Assembly: GCA_023458755.1 (NCBI GenBank)
Contig: JAEWYE010000027.1
Coordinates: 80,940-144,939 of the forward strand
Reading direction: 5' to 3'
Length of the DNA: 64,000 bases
DNA from: Bacillota bacterium
Lineage (GTDB): Bacteria > Bacillota > Clostridia > Oscillospirales > Acutalibacteraceae
Numbering within the stretch: position 1 is the stretch's first letter; each line of letters starts with the position of its first letter. Below the pieces are notes generated by a model. It saw only the letters and a program-made list of their open reading frames with translations. It did no database searches and was not told where the DNA came from. Below, in pieces: positions 18,513 through 26,624 of the stretch. Made by a program: the position numbers and the translations under genes.

Positions 18513-18760
18513 TGGAAAGAGACGGCTATGCAGTTCTTCATTTTTCAGAGAACCGGTGGGTGGTGTGAACCGGTAATGAATGCAAATGCTATCACTCTTG
18601 AGCAGAAACCTGAAAGCCTGCGGGCGAATAGGTGTTTTCCGTTTGGTCGCGTTAAGACCGGGGATTTATAGGAATCCTGCTAAGAGGGTACACTATGTGT
18701 ACCAATATGGGTGGTAACGCGGGTTATAGGCTCGTCCCATTTATGGGGCGGGCTTTTTTT
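18513..18760 (+). promoter_or_regulatory. T-box riboswitch, specifier AUC (isoleucine)
   Basis: Seen in order: lower stem I AAGAG paired with CTCTT; AG-bulge region CAGAGAACC; distal loop GGGTGGTGTGA inside an ACCGGT/ACCGGT stem; specifier loop ending ATC-A directly before CTCTTGAGCA, placing the specifier ATC at 18591-18593 by alignment with the B. subtilis glyQS leader (GGC-A-TTCTTGAGCA). Then stem II/III hairpins, the T-box GGGTGGTAACGCGGG at about 18710-18724 (TGGT pairs with an NCCA end having discriminator A, as in tRNA-Ile), and a terminator GCTCGTCCCAT...ATGGGGCGGGC plus seven T at 18730-18760. Uncharged tRNA should turn on the two genes below. Confidence 0.92.
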
Positions 18761-18797
18761 ATATCCAATTTTAAAATGAAATTATATAGGAGGCTTT

Positions 18798-19394
18798 ATG
18801 ATGGAAACACGGGTAATGGAAATTGCGGAGCGAATTCGCGGTTTACGCGAAATGATGGATATGTCGGTAGAAGAAGTTGCTGGTGCGGTTGGGATTACTG
18901 TTCAGGAATATATGGAATGTGAAAGCGGACAGCATGACTTTAACTTCACGTTCCTCTATAAATGCGCCGATAAATTTGGTGTGGATATTGTCGAACTGCT
19001 TACCGGCGAAAATCCGCATTTGTCGTTCTATTCGATTGTCCGCAAGGGAGACGGGCTTGACATCAAGCGCCGTGAAGGCTTCAAATATGAGCACCTGGGT
19101 TACCGTTTTAAATCCAAAACAGCTGAACCTTTTTTGGTAACCGCGCCGTATATTGAGGAAGAGCAGGACAAACCGATTGAGCTTTCTACCCATGAAGGGC
19201 AGGAGTTCGATTATATTTTAAAGGGCACGCTGAAAGCGCAAATGGAAAATCACGTGGAGATCCTCCATGCGGGCGATTCCATGTATTATAATTCCGGGCG
19301 CGGTCACGGAATGATTGCTACCGGTGGCGAAGAATGTGTATTTTTAGCAATTGTTCTCAAAAAGCCAGAGCAGGAGGATAAAAAATCATGCTGA
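18798..19394 (+). CDS. XRE-family regulator with C-terminal cupin domain
   Basis: 198 residues. Seen: helix-turn-helix at about 10-65 (IAERIRGLREMMDMSVEEVA...YMECESGQ) and a cupin barrel at about 110-190 (STHEGQEFDYILKG, LHAGDSMYYNSGRGHGM). The cupin probably senses a small ligand. The AGGAGG site is 4 bases from ATG 18798 and 7 from ATG 18801; either may be used. First gene after the T-box and overlapping the acyl-CoA synthetase by seven bases; this regulator-ligase pair is common in Clostridia. It may control itself or fatty-acid genes elsewhere. Confidence 0.9.
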   Translation: MMETRVMEIAERIRGLREMMDMSVEEVAGAVGITVQEYMECESGQHDFNFTFLYKCADKFGVDIVELLTGENPHLSFYSIVRKGDGLDIKRREGFKYEHLGYRFKSKTAEPFLVTAPYIEEEQDKPIELSTHEGQEFDYILKGTLKAQMENHVEILHAGDSMYYNSGRGHGMIATGGEECVFLAIVLKKPEQEDKKSC

Positions 19395-21031
19395 ATATCC
19401 ATCAGAAATTTTGTAAAGAGACCTTTTTTGACGGCCAATTGATAGATTTTGAGCCAGTATACGGCGAGAATTTCAACTTTGCGTACGATGTGCTGGACGT
19501 AATTGCGCAAGCGGAACCGGACAGACGCGCCATGCTGTGGTGCAACGAAAGCGGCGAAGAGCACACCTTTACGTTTGCGGATATGATGAAGTACAGCAAC
19601 AGGACGGCAAACTTCTTTGCGGCTCACGGCATTAAGCGCGGCGACACTGTTATGCTCATCTTAAAGCGTCACTATCAGTTCTGGTTTGCGGTGCTTGCTC
19701 TGCATAAGCTAGGCGCTATCGGAATTCCGGCAACGAACCAGTTAACCAAAAAGGATATTGCCTACCGCTGCAACGCCGCCGGTGTTTCCGCAGTTGTCTG
19801 CACCATGGATGGCGATACAGCCGACCATGTGGATGCCGCCATGCCGGAATCTCCGACCGTAAAGCATCTGTTCAGCGTACATGGCAAGCGTGAGGGCTGG
19901 ATTGATTTTGATGAAGAGCTGAAAAACTATCCCGATACGATGGAACGTGTTGAAACGCTCGCTACCGATAACATGCTTTTGTACTTTACTTCCGGTACGA
20001 CCGGAATGCCCAAAATGGTCTGCCACGATTTCACCTATCCAATCGCGCATATCGTCACCGCAAAATATTGGCACAAGGTGGTTCCGGACGGACTGCACCT
20101 GACCATTTCCGATTCCGGCTGGATGAAATGTATGTGGGGCAAACTTTACGGCCAGTGGTTTATGGAAGCCGGTATTTTTGTTTGTGATTTTGACCGTTTC
20201 CACGCGCCTTACATCTTAAGCCTGTTTGGTAAATATAAAATTACCACCTTCTGCGCGCCGCCGACCATGTATCGCTTTTTCATCAAAGAAAATCTAAATG
20301 ATTACGACCTTTCTTCTTTGACCTACGCCTGCACCGCAGGCGAACCGCTGAATCCGGAAGTGTTCAGCCAGTTTTACAAAGCTACCGGCTTAAAGCTGAT
20401 GGAAGCATTCGGTCAGACCGAAACAACAGCGGTATTATTGAACATGATCGGCACCGAGCCGAAAGTCGGTTCTACCGGAAAACCGTCGCCTGCCTATCAT
20501 GTAGACTTGGTGGATAATAACGGCAACACGGTTCCCGCCGGTACGGTCGGTGAAATCGTGCTTCGCACGCCGAACGGCAAAAAACCGGTTGGCATGTTCT
20601 CCAACTATTATAAAAACCCGGAGCGCACCAGGAGCGTTTGGTATGACGATATCTATCACACCGGCGATACCGCGTGGGTGGATGAAGACGGTTATTATTG
20701 GTATGTCGGACGCAACGACGATATCATCAAGTCTTCGGGCTACCGCATCGGGCCTTTTGAAATCGAAAGCGTTCTCATGGAACACCCAAGTGTACTCGAA
20801 TGCGCCATCACCGGCGTGCCGGATCCGATTCGCGGTCAGGTTATCAAGGCGACTATCGTGCTTGCGCGCGGCTATACCGCTTCGGATGAACTGAAAAAAG
20901 AATTGCAGGAGTATGTTAAGAATCAAACAGCGCCGTACAAATACCCTCGTGTGGTTGAGTTTGTGGATGAGCTGCCAAAAACCATTAGCGGCAAGGTACG
21001 TCACGCGGAAATCCGCGGCGAAATTCAATAA
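19388..21031 (+). CDS. AMP-forming acyl-CoA synthetase
   Basis: 547 residues of the ANL superfamily: activates a carboxylic acid to acyl-AMP and then acyl-CoA. Seen: A3 loop YFTSGTTGMPKMV near 205, A5 GQTETT near 345, A7 YHTGDTAW, A8 GRNDDIIKSSGYRIGPFEIE and the A10 lysine in KTISGKVRH. Overall it looks like the acetyl/medium-chain (ACSM-like) group; the exact acid cannot be read from sequence. Because the operon sits under an isoleucine-type T-box, a branched acid such as 2-methylbutyrate is an attractive inferred substrate. Overlaps the regulator; a strong hairpin follows. Confidence 0.92.
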   Translation: MLNIHQKFCKETFFDGQLIDFEPVYGENFNFAYDVLDVIAQAEPDRRAMLWCNESGEEHTFTFADMMKYSNRTANFFAAHGIKRGDTVMLILKRHYQFWFAVLALHKLGAIGIPATNQLTKKDIAYRCNAAGVSAVVCTMDGDTADHVDAAMPESPTVKHLFSVHGKREGWIDFDEELKNYPDTMERVETLATDNMLLYFTSGTTGMPKMVCHDFTYPIAHIVTAKYWHKVVPDGLHLTISDSGWMKCMWGKLYGQWFMEAGIFVCDFDRFHAPYILSLFGKYKITTFCAPPTMYRFFIKENLNDYDLSSLTYACTAGEPLNPEVFSQFYKATGLKLMEAFGQTETTAVLLNMIGTEPKVGSTGKPSPAYHVDLVDNNGNTVPAGTVGEIVLRTPNGKKPVGMFSNYYKNPERTRSVWYDDIYHTGDTAWVDEDGYYWYVGRNDDIIKSSGYRIGPFEIESVLMEHPSVLECAITGVPDPIRGQVIKATIVLARGYTASDELKKELQEYVKNQTAPYKYPRVVEFVDELPKTISGKVRHAEIRGEIQ

Positions 21032-21060
21032 AAGTTATAAAGAATTAGAATAGTTAAAAT

Positions 21061-21099
21061 GCAACAAGGGCTGTCTCAATCGAGGCAGCCCTTTGTTGC
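21061..21099 (+). terminator. strong hairpin terminator after the T-box operon
   Basis: GCAACAAGGGCTGTCTC paired with GAGGCAGCCCTTTGTTGC, a long near-perfect stem 30 bases past the stop. The T-run is weak on the plus strand, so it might work in either direction. Confidence 0.7.
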
Positions 21100-21250
21100 A
21101 ATATGAAATTATATGTTGATTTTAGTGATATGTGGGAATATAATAAAATTAACAACTAATAAAATTGTGGTTATTCTCTTAGCTACTATTGCGCCTCTGT
21201 GGAGCCGCACCCTTTTGTTGTTCCGCAACATTTCCCCTGACAGGGGAGTA

Positions 21251-21310
21251 ACCCGCGCGCTAAGTGGGGGTGGGGGCGGCAAGCCGCCTCTTTCGCTCCG
21301 CTGGGGCGTA
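21251..21310. repeat. GC-rich repeat relative in the 21.1-21.4 kb gap
   Basis: The gene-free stretch 21032-21435 holds the terminator above, AT-rich DNA, and this GC-rich block. Its CCGCGCGC-n-AA-n-T-GGGGGTGGG-CGGC pattern matches the flank of the palindrome at 21994-22040 (CCGCGCGC-AAATTGGGGT-GG-CGGC). I see no gene in it. Confidence 0.45.
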
Positions 21311-21435
21311 AGGTTTTGGGCGCTTTTTTGCAAACAGCTTATGCTGAAATCATGAATTTTTTGTTTCTCGTAATCTCTTAAACTTTCTGCATACTAGTTA
21401 TTCAGAGAGTATTACATATAGAAAGAAGGATGTTT

Positions 21436-21972
21436 ATGAAGGATACTGTTTTATTGGTTGTGGATGTGCAGACTGCGCTGGTGCAGGGTCATCCTGATTA
21501 CGAAGAAACATTTCTTGGCAACCTTGAACGCCTGATTCCCTTTTGCAGAAACCACGGTATCGAAGTTGTTTATGTCCGGCATGACGGCGGCGCGGGTGAT
21601 GAACTGGAGTTTAACTCCGAAGGGTGGCAAATTGATAAAAGAATCGCACCGCGTGAGAACGAGAAAATATTCGAAAAGCACTACAATAGTGCTTTCAAAT
21701 CGACGGACTTAAAAGAATATTTAAACGAGCGGAGAATTCAAAATATTATCCTTGTCGGTATGCAGACGGAGTACTGTATCGACGCAACCTGCAAGGCAGC
21801 TTTCGAGTACGGTTATCAGCTTACTATTCCGGAAGGCTGTACCACCACATTTGACAATGGCGGTTTTACGGCAGAAGCACTCAATAACTTTTATATGTAT
21901 CATATATGGAAAAACCGCTTTGCCAAAGTGGAAAGCCTAGGTGAACTGGAGAAGGATTTATTAAAGGATTGA
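21436..21972 (+). CDS. isochorismatase-family cysteine hydrolase
   Basis: About 178 residues. Seen: catalytic-triad pattern of the family, with Asp in LLVVDVQ near residue 10, Lys in EKHYNSAF near 80 and Cys in QTEYCIDATCKAA near 114, preceded by the cis-peptide VGMQ. Members hydrolyse isochorismate, nicotinamide, ureidoacrylate or similar amides; the substrate cannot be chosen here. ATG 21436 fits the AAGGA site better than ATG 21430. Stands alone between gene-poor repeats. Confidence 0.88.
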   Translation: MKDTVLLVVDVQTALVQGHPDYEETFLGNLERLIPFCRNHGIEVVYVRHDGGAGDELEFNSEGWQIDKRIAPRENEKIFEKHYNSAFKSTDLKEYLNERRIQNIILVGMQTEYCIDATCKAAFEYGYQLTIPEGCTTTFDNGGFTAEALNNFYMYHIWKNRFAKVESLGELEKDLLKD

Positions 21973-21993
21973 TAGAATCCGTTTTATCCTGCA

Positions 21994-22012
21994 ATTGCGC
22001 GCTCCCGCGCGC
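21994..22012. repeat. GC-rich palindromic repeat, copy 2
   Basis: Reverse complement of the 19-base element at 1739-1757, with all bases the same. Placed 22 bases after the hydrolase stop. The following bases to about 22050 (GGGGT-GG-CGGC-AAGC, then seven T) resemble the 21251 block. Confidence 0.6.
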
Positions 22013-22229
22013 AAATTGGGGTAGGAGCGGCGAAAGCGTCCTTTTTTTGAATATTAAGGACGGTGGTAGAAGGTTAATGCTTTTTATTTCTTTTGACTAA
22101 ATTATATTGAATTTAGCTGCAAATAGGAATATAATGCAATTGTTGATATAAAAAGGTGAGGTGCAAAATTTTTTTTGCTATCAACTAAATATTAGCTTAT
22201 TCTAAATCCGATAGAAAGGGTGATCGAAT

Positions 22230-22352
22230 ATGACTCCATTTGCCTTCGGCTATATGATGGGCAGAATTATTGCGGGTGTAATTTTGATTGGCATTATAAT
22301 TGCAATCATTGCTATTCCGATTATACTTTTAACCAGGAAGAAAAAACAATAA
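22230..22352 (+). CDS. 40-residue single-helix membrane protein
   Basis: Small ORF: ATG at 22230 with an AAAGGG site nine bases upstream, 40 codons, TAA at 22350-22352. The product is one long hydrophobic helix (residues ~13-35, IIAGVILIGIIIAIIAIPII) followed by a basic tail RKKKQ, giving an N-out/C-in membrane orientation. A strong terminator follows at 22395. No relatives recognised. The good ribosome site and terminator argue for a real gene; it could be a small regulatory peptide or a hydrophobic toxin-like peptide, but nothing shows which. Confidence 0.6.
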   Translation: MTPFAFGYMMGRIIAGVILIGIIIAIIAIPIILLTRKKKQ

Positions 22353-22394
22353 ATTAATACATAGAATATGCCGAAACCGATGTAAGAAACAATT

Positions 22395-22436
22395 CAGCAG
22401 CAAATGCATTTGCATTTGCTGCTGTCTATTTTTTTA
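22395..22436 (+). terminator. intrinsic terminator after the small membrane ORF
   Basis: CAGCAGCAAATGC-ATTT-GCATTTGCTGCTG then TCTATTTTTTT. It runs up to the stop of the convergent yjjG-like gene. Confidence 0.85.
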
Positions 22437-23135
22437 TCCCGAAACAATCGGCATCAATTCCGAAAAACTATGGATTTCATAATCGCATATGGCATCTGTG
22501 CTGTTTGGCAGCTTATGCGGATTAAACCAGCAGGATGGAATCCCCGCGTTGTTGCCGCCTTTTATGTCGGAAGAAAGCGAATCGCCTACAATAAGAACCC
22601 GTTCTTTGTCCGTGATACCGGTATGTTTCAATACATAATCAAAATATTCCTTTTTCGGCTTTTGAAAGCCGGTATCCTCCGATACAAAAATGCCGACGAA
22701 ATACTCGTTGATTGCCGAATTTTCAAACCGTTTGTGCTGGGTTTTCGAAACACCGTTTGTCACAAGTGCCAGTTTGCACGAGAGGCTTAACGTTTCGCAC
22801 AGCTCTTTTGCTCCGTCAAGCAAAAAAGTTCCCTCACTCAAGGCCGCCATATACTTTGCATTAAAGCGGACGGCATCTTCCTCCACTTTCAGAACTTTAA
22901 ATAAATCCTCAAAACGTTTTATTTGAAGCCGGTCTTTTGTTACAGAGCCAAGCTCAAATTTGTTCCACAAGTCATGGTTAATAGCCGCATATTTCTGCAA
23001 AATTTCATCGTTGTAGGTCATATGGTAGTTTTGCAGCGTACCGGAAATTGCCGTTTTTAAAGCGTGTTCCTGCGCTTTGTCAAAATCAAAAAGCGTATTG
23101 TCCGCGTCAAAGAATATCCAATCAAAGTTCGCCAA
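22434..23135 (-). CDS. YjjG-type HAD hydrolase (noncanonical pyrimidine nucleotidase)
   Basis: About 233 residues. Seen: HAD motif I FFDADNTLFDFDKA, motif II VTNGVSKTQ, motif III lysine in FQKPKKEYFDY and motif IV VGDSLSSDIKGG, with the YjjG-subfamily cap. YjjG dephosphorylates noncanonical pyrimidine nucleotides. I place the start at the TTG whose first base is 23135 since a GGAG lies nine bases upstream and the family begins just before FDWIFFDAD; a longer form from a TTG at 23189 with GGGAG is also possible. Confidence 0.88.
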   Translation of the reverse strand: MANFDWIFFDADNTLFDFDKAQEHALKTAISGTLQNYHMTYNDEILQKYAAINHDLWNKFELGSVTKDRLQIKRFEDLFKVLKVEEDAVRFNAKYMAALSEGTFLLDGAKELCETLSLSCKLALVTNGVSKTQHKRFENSAINEYFVGIFVSEDTGFQKPKKEYFDYVLKHTGITDKERVLIVGDSLSSDIKGGNNAGIPSCWFNPHKLPNSTDAICDYEIHSFSELMPIVSG

Positions 23136-23192
23136 TTGTTTTTTCTCCGTTTCAAAATAAGTTGTATGTCGAAGGAACTTTTGTTTCAATTT

Positions 23193-23246
23193 TCTCCCTT
23201 GTTAAAGGGAGCTATCGCTGCGGCGACACCGCAGTGACAGAGAGAT
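23193..23246. repeat. 54-bp double-hairpin repeat, copy B
   Basis: Same orientation and length as 9833-9886 with two base differences, including one within the first loop. Sits between the yjjG-like and DUF1294 genes, four bases from the latter's stop. Confidence 0.75.
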
Positions 23247-23249
23247 TTG

Positions 23250-23531
23250 TTACCTCCAAAAGTAAACCAGAACACCTGCCGCCGCAAGCTGCAAAAACAG
23301 GATGATCGGAATACCAATCATGAATTTTTTATGCTTCGTTTTATGGTGAATCAGCTTCATCGTGAGAAACATAGCAGGGGAGCCGCCCAGAGCGGAAAAA
23401 AGCAGAAGTGTACTTTCCGGTACACGCCACTTGTGTTTTACGGCGCGGCGTTTGTCGCTGATTGTAATAAAAATCGCCAATAGGTTTATCACAGCAAAAT
23501 AAAGAATTAGAATTTTTTTATAGTATGGCAT
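23250..23531 (-). CDS. DUF1294 membrane protein
   Basis: 93 residues with three predicted helices: KILILYFAVINLLAIFIT, a middle STLLLFSALGGSPAMFLTM and a C-terminal IGIPIILFLQLAAAGVLV. The DKRRAVKHKWRVPE...LGGSPAMFLTMKLIHHKTKHKKF pattern is the DUF1294 signature. Function unknown. Its stop nearly touches a repeat copy. Confidence 0.85.
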   Translation of the reverse strand: MPYYKKILILYFAVINLLAIFITISDKRRAVKHKWRVPESTLLLFSALGGSPAMFLTMKLIHHKTKHKKFMIGIPIILFLQLAAAGVLVYFWR

Positions 23532-23556
23532 TTCGCGTATTTCCTTTCGGATGCGG

Positions 23557-23781
23557 CTACATCAGGCGCTGTCCGCAGTTTGGGCAGTAGTGGCTGTCAC
23601 TGTTAACAGAACATTTACAAGCCGGACAGGTCTTTTTATAGGAGTTTTGTACTATAAATATAGTATCCGAATCAAATTCTGAGTTTGGGTTGCGGGCAGC
23701 ACGTTCGCCCTCATATCCGCGTACTTCGTACATTGCGCCGCAGTCCGGGCAGGTAATAAAGTATGGTTTATTATCCGTATC
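23557..23781 (-). CDS. double zinc-ribbon small protein, start unclear
   Basis: Open frame on the minus strand reading ITCPDCGAMYEVRGYE near the front and CPACKCSVNSDSHYCPNCG at the end: two or more CxxC knuckles typical of zinc-ribbon proteins. There is no ATG/GTG/TTG upstream of the first CxxC in this frame; a TAG closes it at 23784. An ATG in another frame (23797-23799 on the plus strand as CAT) would connect by one frameshift, so the gene may be broken. A TTGACA-17-TAGGAT promoter-like pair lies just upstream, so a leaderless start is the other option. An internal ATG at 23733 would lose the first knuckle. Confidence 0.45.
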   Translation of the reverse strand, partial: DTDNKPYFITCPDCGAMYEVRGYEGERAARNPNSEFDSDTIFIVQNSYKKTCPACKCSVNSDSHYCPNCGQRLM

Positions 23782-23829
23782 CTATCACCAACATGTGGTT
23801 CTGTCAAATAAAAGAAAAGGAAGGATCGT

Positions 23830-25128
23830 ATGCTTCAAACGCTTAAAAAAACTTTAGGCCGTCATACTGTGCTTTTGTCCGTCTGTCTTTTGGCAATCGC
23901 GGTCGCAATTTCCATGGGGATTAATTTTGCCGGACAAAAGGTAAATTCTTCTGTTTCGGCGCAATCCGCAAGCGGCAACGTGCAGACTTCGCCCTCTGTT
24001 TCTTCCTCGGCCGTATCCGCCGTAACCACAAACACGGCTCCGGGCAAAGAAATGCGCGCGGTATGGGTGCCGTTTCTCAGTTTGGATATGAGCAAGGAAA
24101 GCGATAAAAGCGAAGCAGCTTTTCAAAAAAAATTTGATTCCATTGTGTCCGGTGCCAAAGCTGCCGGCATGAACACACTGATTGTGCACGTCCGCCCGTA
24201 CGGCGATGCGCTTTATAAATCCGATTATTTTCCGTGGTCACATCTGCTGTCCGGCACACAGGGCGTTGATCCCGGCTACGATCCGCTTGCCTATATGGTA
24301 ACCGCGGCGCATAAGGCGGGTTTACAGATTCACGCGTGGATGAATCCTTTACGTATTCAAAAAAGCGGAACCCCGTCCATATTGGCGGAGAATAATCCGT
24401 ATACGGTTTGGAAAAAAGATTCCGCAAAAGCGGGATGGGCGGTAGACTATCAGTCCGATAAATATTATAATCCCGCGTATGCGCAGGTTCGCAAGCTGAT
24501 TGCCGACGGGGCAAAGGAGATTGCGCAGAAATACGACGTGGACGGCATCCAGTTTGACGATTATTTCTATCCGTCCACCGATGCTGCTTTTGACAAAACG
24601 TCATACGACGCGTACTGTGCGAGCGCCAACAAAAACGGTACCGCATTAAGTCTTGCCGATTGGCGCCGGGCAAATATAAACGCGCTGGTGTCGCTCACCT
24701 ACAGTGAAATCAAATCGGTGAAGCCGAAGGTTGTGTTCGGAATCTCACCGCAGGGCAATGTGGATAACGACCTAAGAATCGGCGCGGATATCGCGTCCTG
24801 GTGCAGTACAAGCGGCTATGTGGATTATATTTGTCCGCAGCTTTATGTGAATTTTGATAATCCGACCTTGCCGTTTGATACGGCGGTAGCGCAGTGGCGC
24901 AAGCTGGTGACCAATACCAATATCAAATTCTATATTGGTCTGGCGGTGTATAAGGCCGGTTCCGACGCGGACAGCGGCACATGGAAAAAATCCAGCAATA
25001 TCATTACCCAGCAGGTGGAGCTTGGGAGAAAAACCAAGTGCGACGGCTTCATGTTCTATTCCTGGGCCTATCTCGACAATTCCCAGACCAAACAGGAGGT
25101 TCAAAACGTCATGAAAGTACTGAATTAA
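23830..25128 (+). CDS. secreted or anchored family 10-like glycosyl hydrolase (GHL10/DUF187)
   Basis: 432 residues. Seen: signal/anchor helix at about 13-32 (HTVLLSVCLLAIAVAISMG), a Ser/Ala/Val/Thr-rich linker, then a TIM-barrel domain starting EMRAVWVPFLSLDM, with AWMNPLRI, DGIQFDDYFYPS (likely acidic catalytic site) and ISPQGNVDN, matching the GHL10 pattern. Such proteins are thought to act on cell-wall glycans outside the cell. GGAAGG site before ATG. It ends four bases from the convergent mtaB. Confidence 0.9.
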   Translation: MLQTLKKTLGRHTVLLSVCLLAIAVAISMGINFAGQKVNSSVSAQSASGNVQTSPSVSSSAVSAVTTNTAPGKEMRAVWVPFLSLDMSKESDKSEAAFQKKFDSIVSGAKAAGMNTLIVHVRPYGDALYKSDYFPWSHLLSGTQGVDPGYDPLAYMVTAAHKAGLQIHAWMNPLRIQKSGTPSILAENNPYTVWKKDSAKAGWAVDYQSDKYYNPAYAQVRKLIADGAKEIAQKYDVDGIQFDDYFYPSTDAAFDKTSYDAYCASANKNGTALSLADWRRANINALVSLTYSEIKSVKPKVVFGISPQGNVDNDLRIGADIASWCSTSGYVDYICPQLYVNFDNPTLPFDTAVAQWRKLVTNTNIKFYIGLAVYKAGSDADSGTWKKSSNIITQQVELGRKTKCDGFMFYSWAYLDNSQTKQEVQNVMKVLN

Positions 25129-25131
25129 GCC

Positions 25132-26421
25132 TTATATAACCCTTCCCACGCACCAGTCCTCTTTTGCTTCGGTGATTTCAACATCCATGATTTTACCGCA
25201 AATATTTTCTTTGCAGGCTGCCTTTATCGGCGTGTAATTTTCGGTGTAGCCCTCAAAATTTCCGGGTTCGTATTCCCGTTCAAACAGAACCTTTTCCGTG
25301 CGTCCGATTTGCTGTTTAAAAAATTCCTGCTTCGTTTGCAGCGTAGCCGCTATCATTTGGCGGCTGCGCTGTTCTTTTACAGCGGACGAAACCTGATTCG
25401 GTGCGTCGCAGGCTCTTGTGCCGGGGCGCTGGGAGTACGCGAACACATGTACTTTTGCAAAGGCAATTTCCTTCGCGAAGGCGAGTGACTGCGCGAATTC
25501 TTCATCCGTTTCTCCCGCAAACCCGACCATAATATCGGTTGTAATCGCCGCATTTTCAAATGCCGCGCGCAGATTTGAAACAATTTTTCGGTATTCGGCG
25601 GTATCATAATGGCGGTTCATGCGTTGCAGCGTTTCGTCGCAGCCGCTTTGCAGGGAAAGGTGGAACTGCGGGCACAGCTTTTTCTGCTTTGCCAAACGCG
25701 CAATCACATCTTCACTCAGTTGTTCCGGTTCCAGCGAACCGAGGCGCACCCGTTCAATTCCGTCCACCGAGCAGGCGGCTTCCACCGCGTCGCACAGGTG
25801 CAGTCCAAAATCCTTCCCGTAGGCGGAAAGGTTAATGCCTGTAAGGACAAGCTCTTTATAGCCATTATGACCGATTTCCGTTAGTTCCTTTTTCAGCTCG
25901 CCGAGCGGCTTGGAACGAACCCTGCCGCGTGCGTAGGGGATAATGCAGTAGGAGCAGAACCGGTTGCAGCCATCCTCAATTTTTACAAAAGCGCGGGTAC
26001 GGTCAAAAAAGCTGCTGACTGCCATATCCTCAAATTTCTCTTTGCTTTCATGCGGTACAATATCCACAATGCGCTGATGTGCGGAAAGGTAGTTCAGAAT
26101 ATCCGGCAGAAGTGAAGCACGGTTGCTGTTGCCCAGCACAATGTCCGCGTCTGTCAAACCAGCCGCCAGTTCGGGAAACGCCTGCGGCATACAGCCGGTA
26201 AGCACAATAACCGCGTCCGGATTCTGCCTTTTAGCGCGGTGTAAGGTTTGTTTTACCTTATGGTCACTGGTCGAGGTGACCGTGCAGGAGTTAATCAAAA
26301 CCACATCAGCGGCTTCATCTGCTTCACAGGCGGTAAATCCTGCCGCGGTTAGCTGACCGAGCATTGCCTGTGATTCATATTGATTTACTTTGCATCCTAA
26401 CGTAATGGCGGAAACTTTCAT
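25132..26421 (-). CDS. mtaB: tRNA t6A37 methylthiotransferase MtaB
   Basis: Radical SAM methylthiotransferase that makes ms2t6A37. Seen: N-terminal UPF0004 cluster domain (TLGCKVNQYESQ, NSCTVTSTSDHKV, GCMPQ), radical SAM motif CNRFCSYCIIPYARG near 150, and a C-terminal TRAM-like end. About 429 residues. ATG 26421 is chosen since family members start KVSAITLGCKVN and an AAAGGA precedes it; a longer start at 26469 adds 16 atypical residues. GCKVNQYES distinguishes it from MiaB. Confidence 0.94.
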   Translation of the reverse strand: MKVSAITLGCKVNQYESQAMLGQLTAAGFTACEADEAADVVLINSCTVTSTSDHKVKQTLHRAKRQNPDAVIVLTGCMPQAFPELAAGLTDADIVLGNSNRASLLPDILNYLSAHQRIVDIVPHESKEKFEDMAVSSFFDRTRAFVKIEDGCNRFCSYCIIPYARGRVRSKPLGELKKELTEIGHNGYKELVLTGINLSAYGKDFGLHLCDAVEAACSVDGIERVRLGSLEPEQLSEDVIARLAKQKKLCPQFHLSLQSGCDETLQRMNRHYDTAEYRKIVSNLRAAFENAAITTDIMVGFAGETDEEFAQSLAFAKEIAFAKVHVFAYSQRPGTRACDAPNQVSSAVKEQRSRQMIAATLQTKQEFFKQQIGRTEKVLFEREYEPGNFEGYTENYTPIKAACKENICGKIMDVEITEAKEDWCVGRVI

Positions 26422-26554
26422 CTTTCTGTTAATCCTTTCGAAGCTGACTGGCAGTTTTTTCTTTTTCACCGTTCGGTCAAAAAGAAAACTTACTCCATAT
26501 AAAAATTGATATATTATTATCGGGTATTTGAAGATAATATAGTAGTATTGAATA

Positions 26555-26583
26555 TTGACTAAACACCGGTGCTGCGATATGAT
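26555..26583 (+). promoter_or_regulatory. promoter of the HPr-like gene
   Basis: TTGACT at 26555-26560, 17-base spacer, TATGAT at 26578-26583, ending 40 bases before the start codon. It lies divergent from mtaB. Confidence 0.65.
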
Positions 26584-26624
26584 GGAACATAATAAAAACC
26601 TTGTTGAAATATGGAGGTAACACT

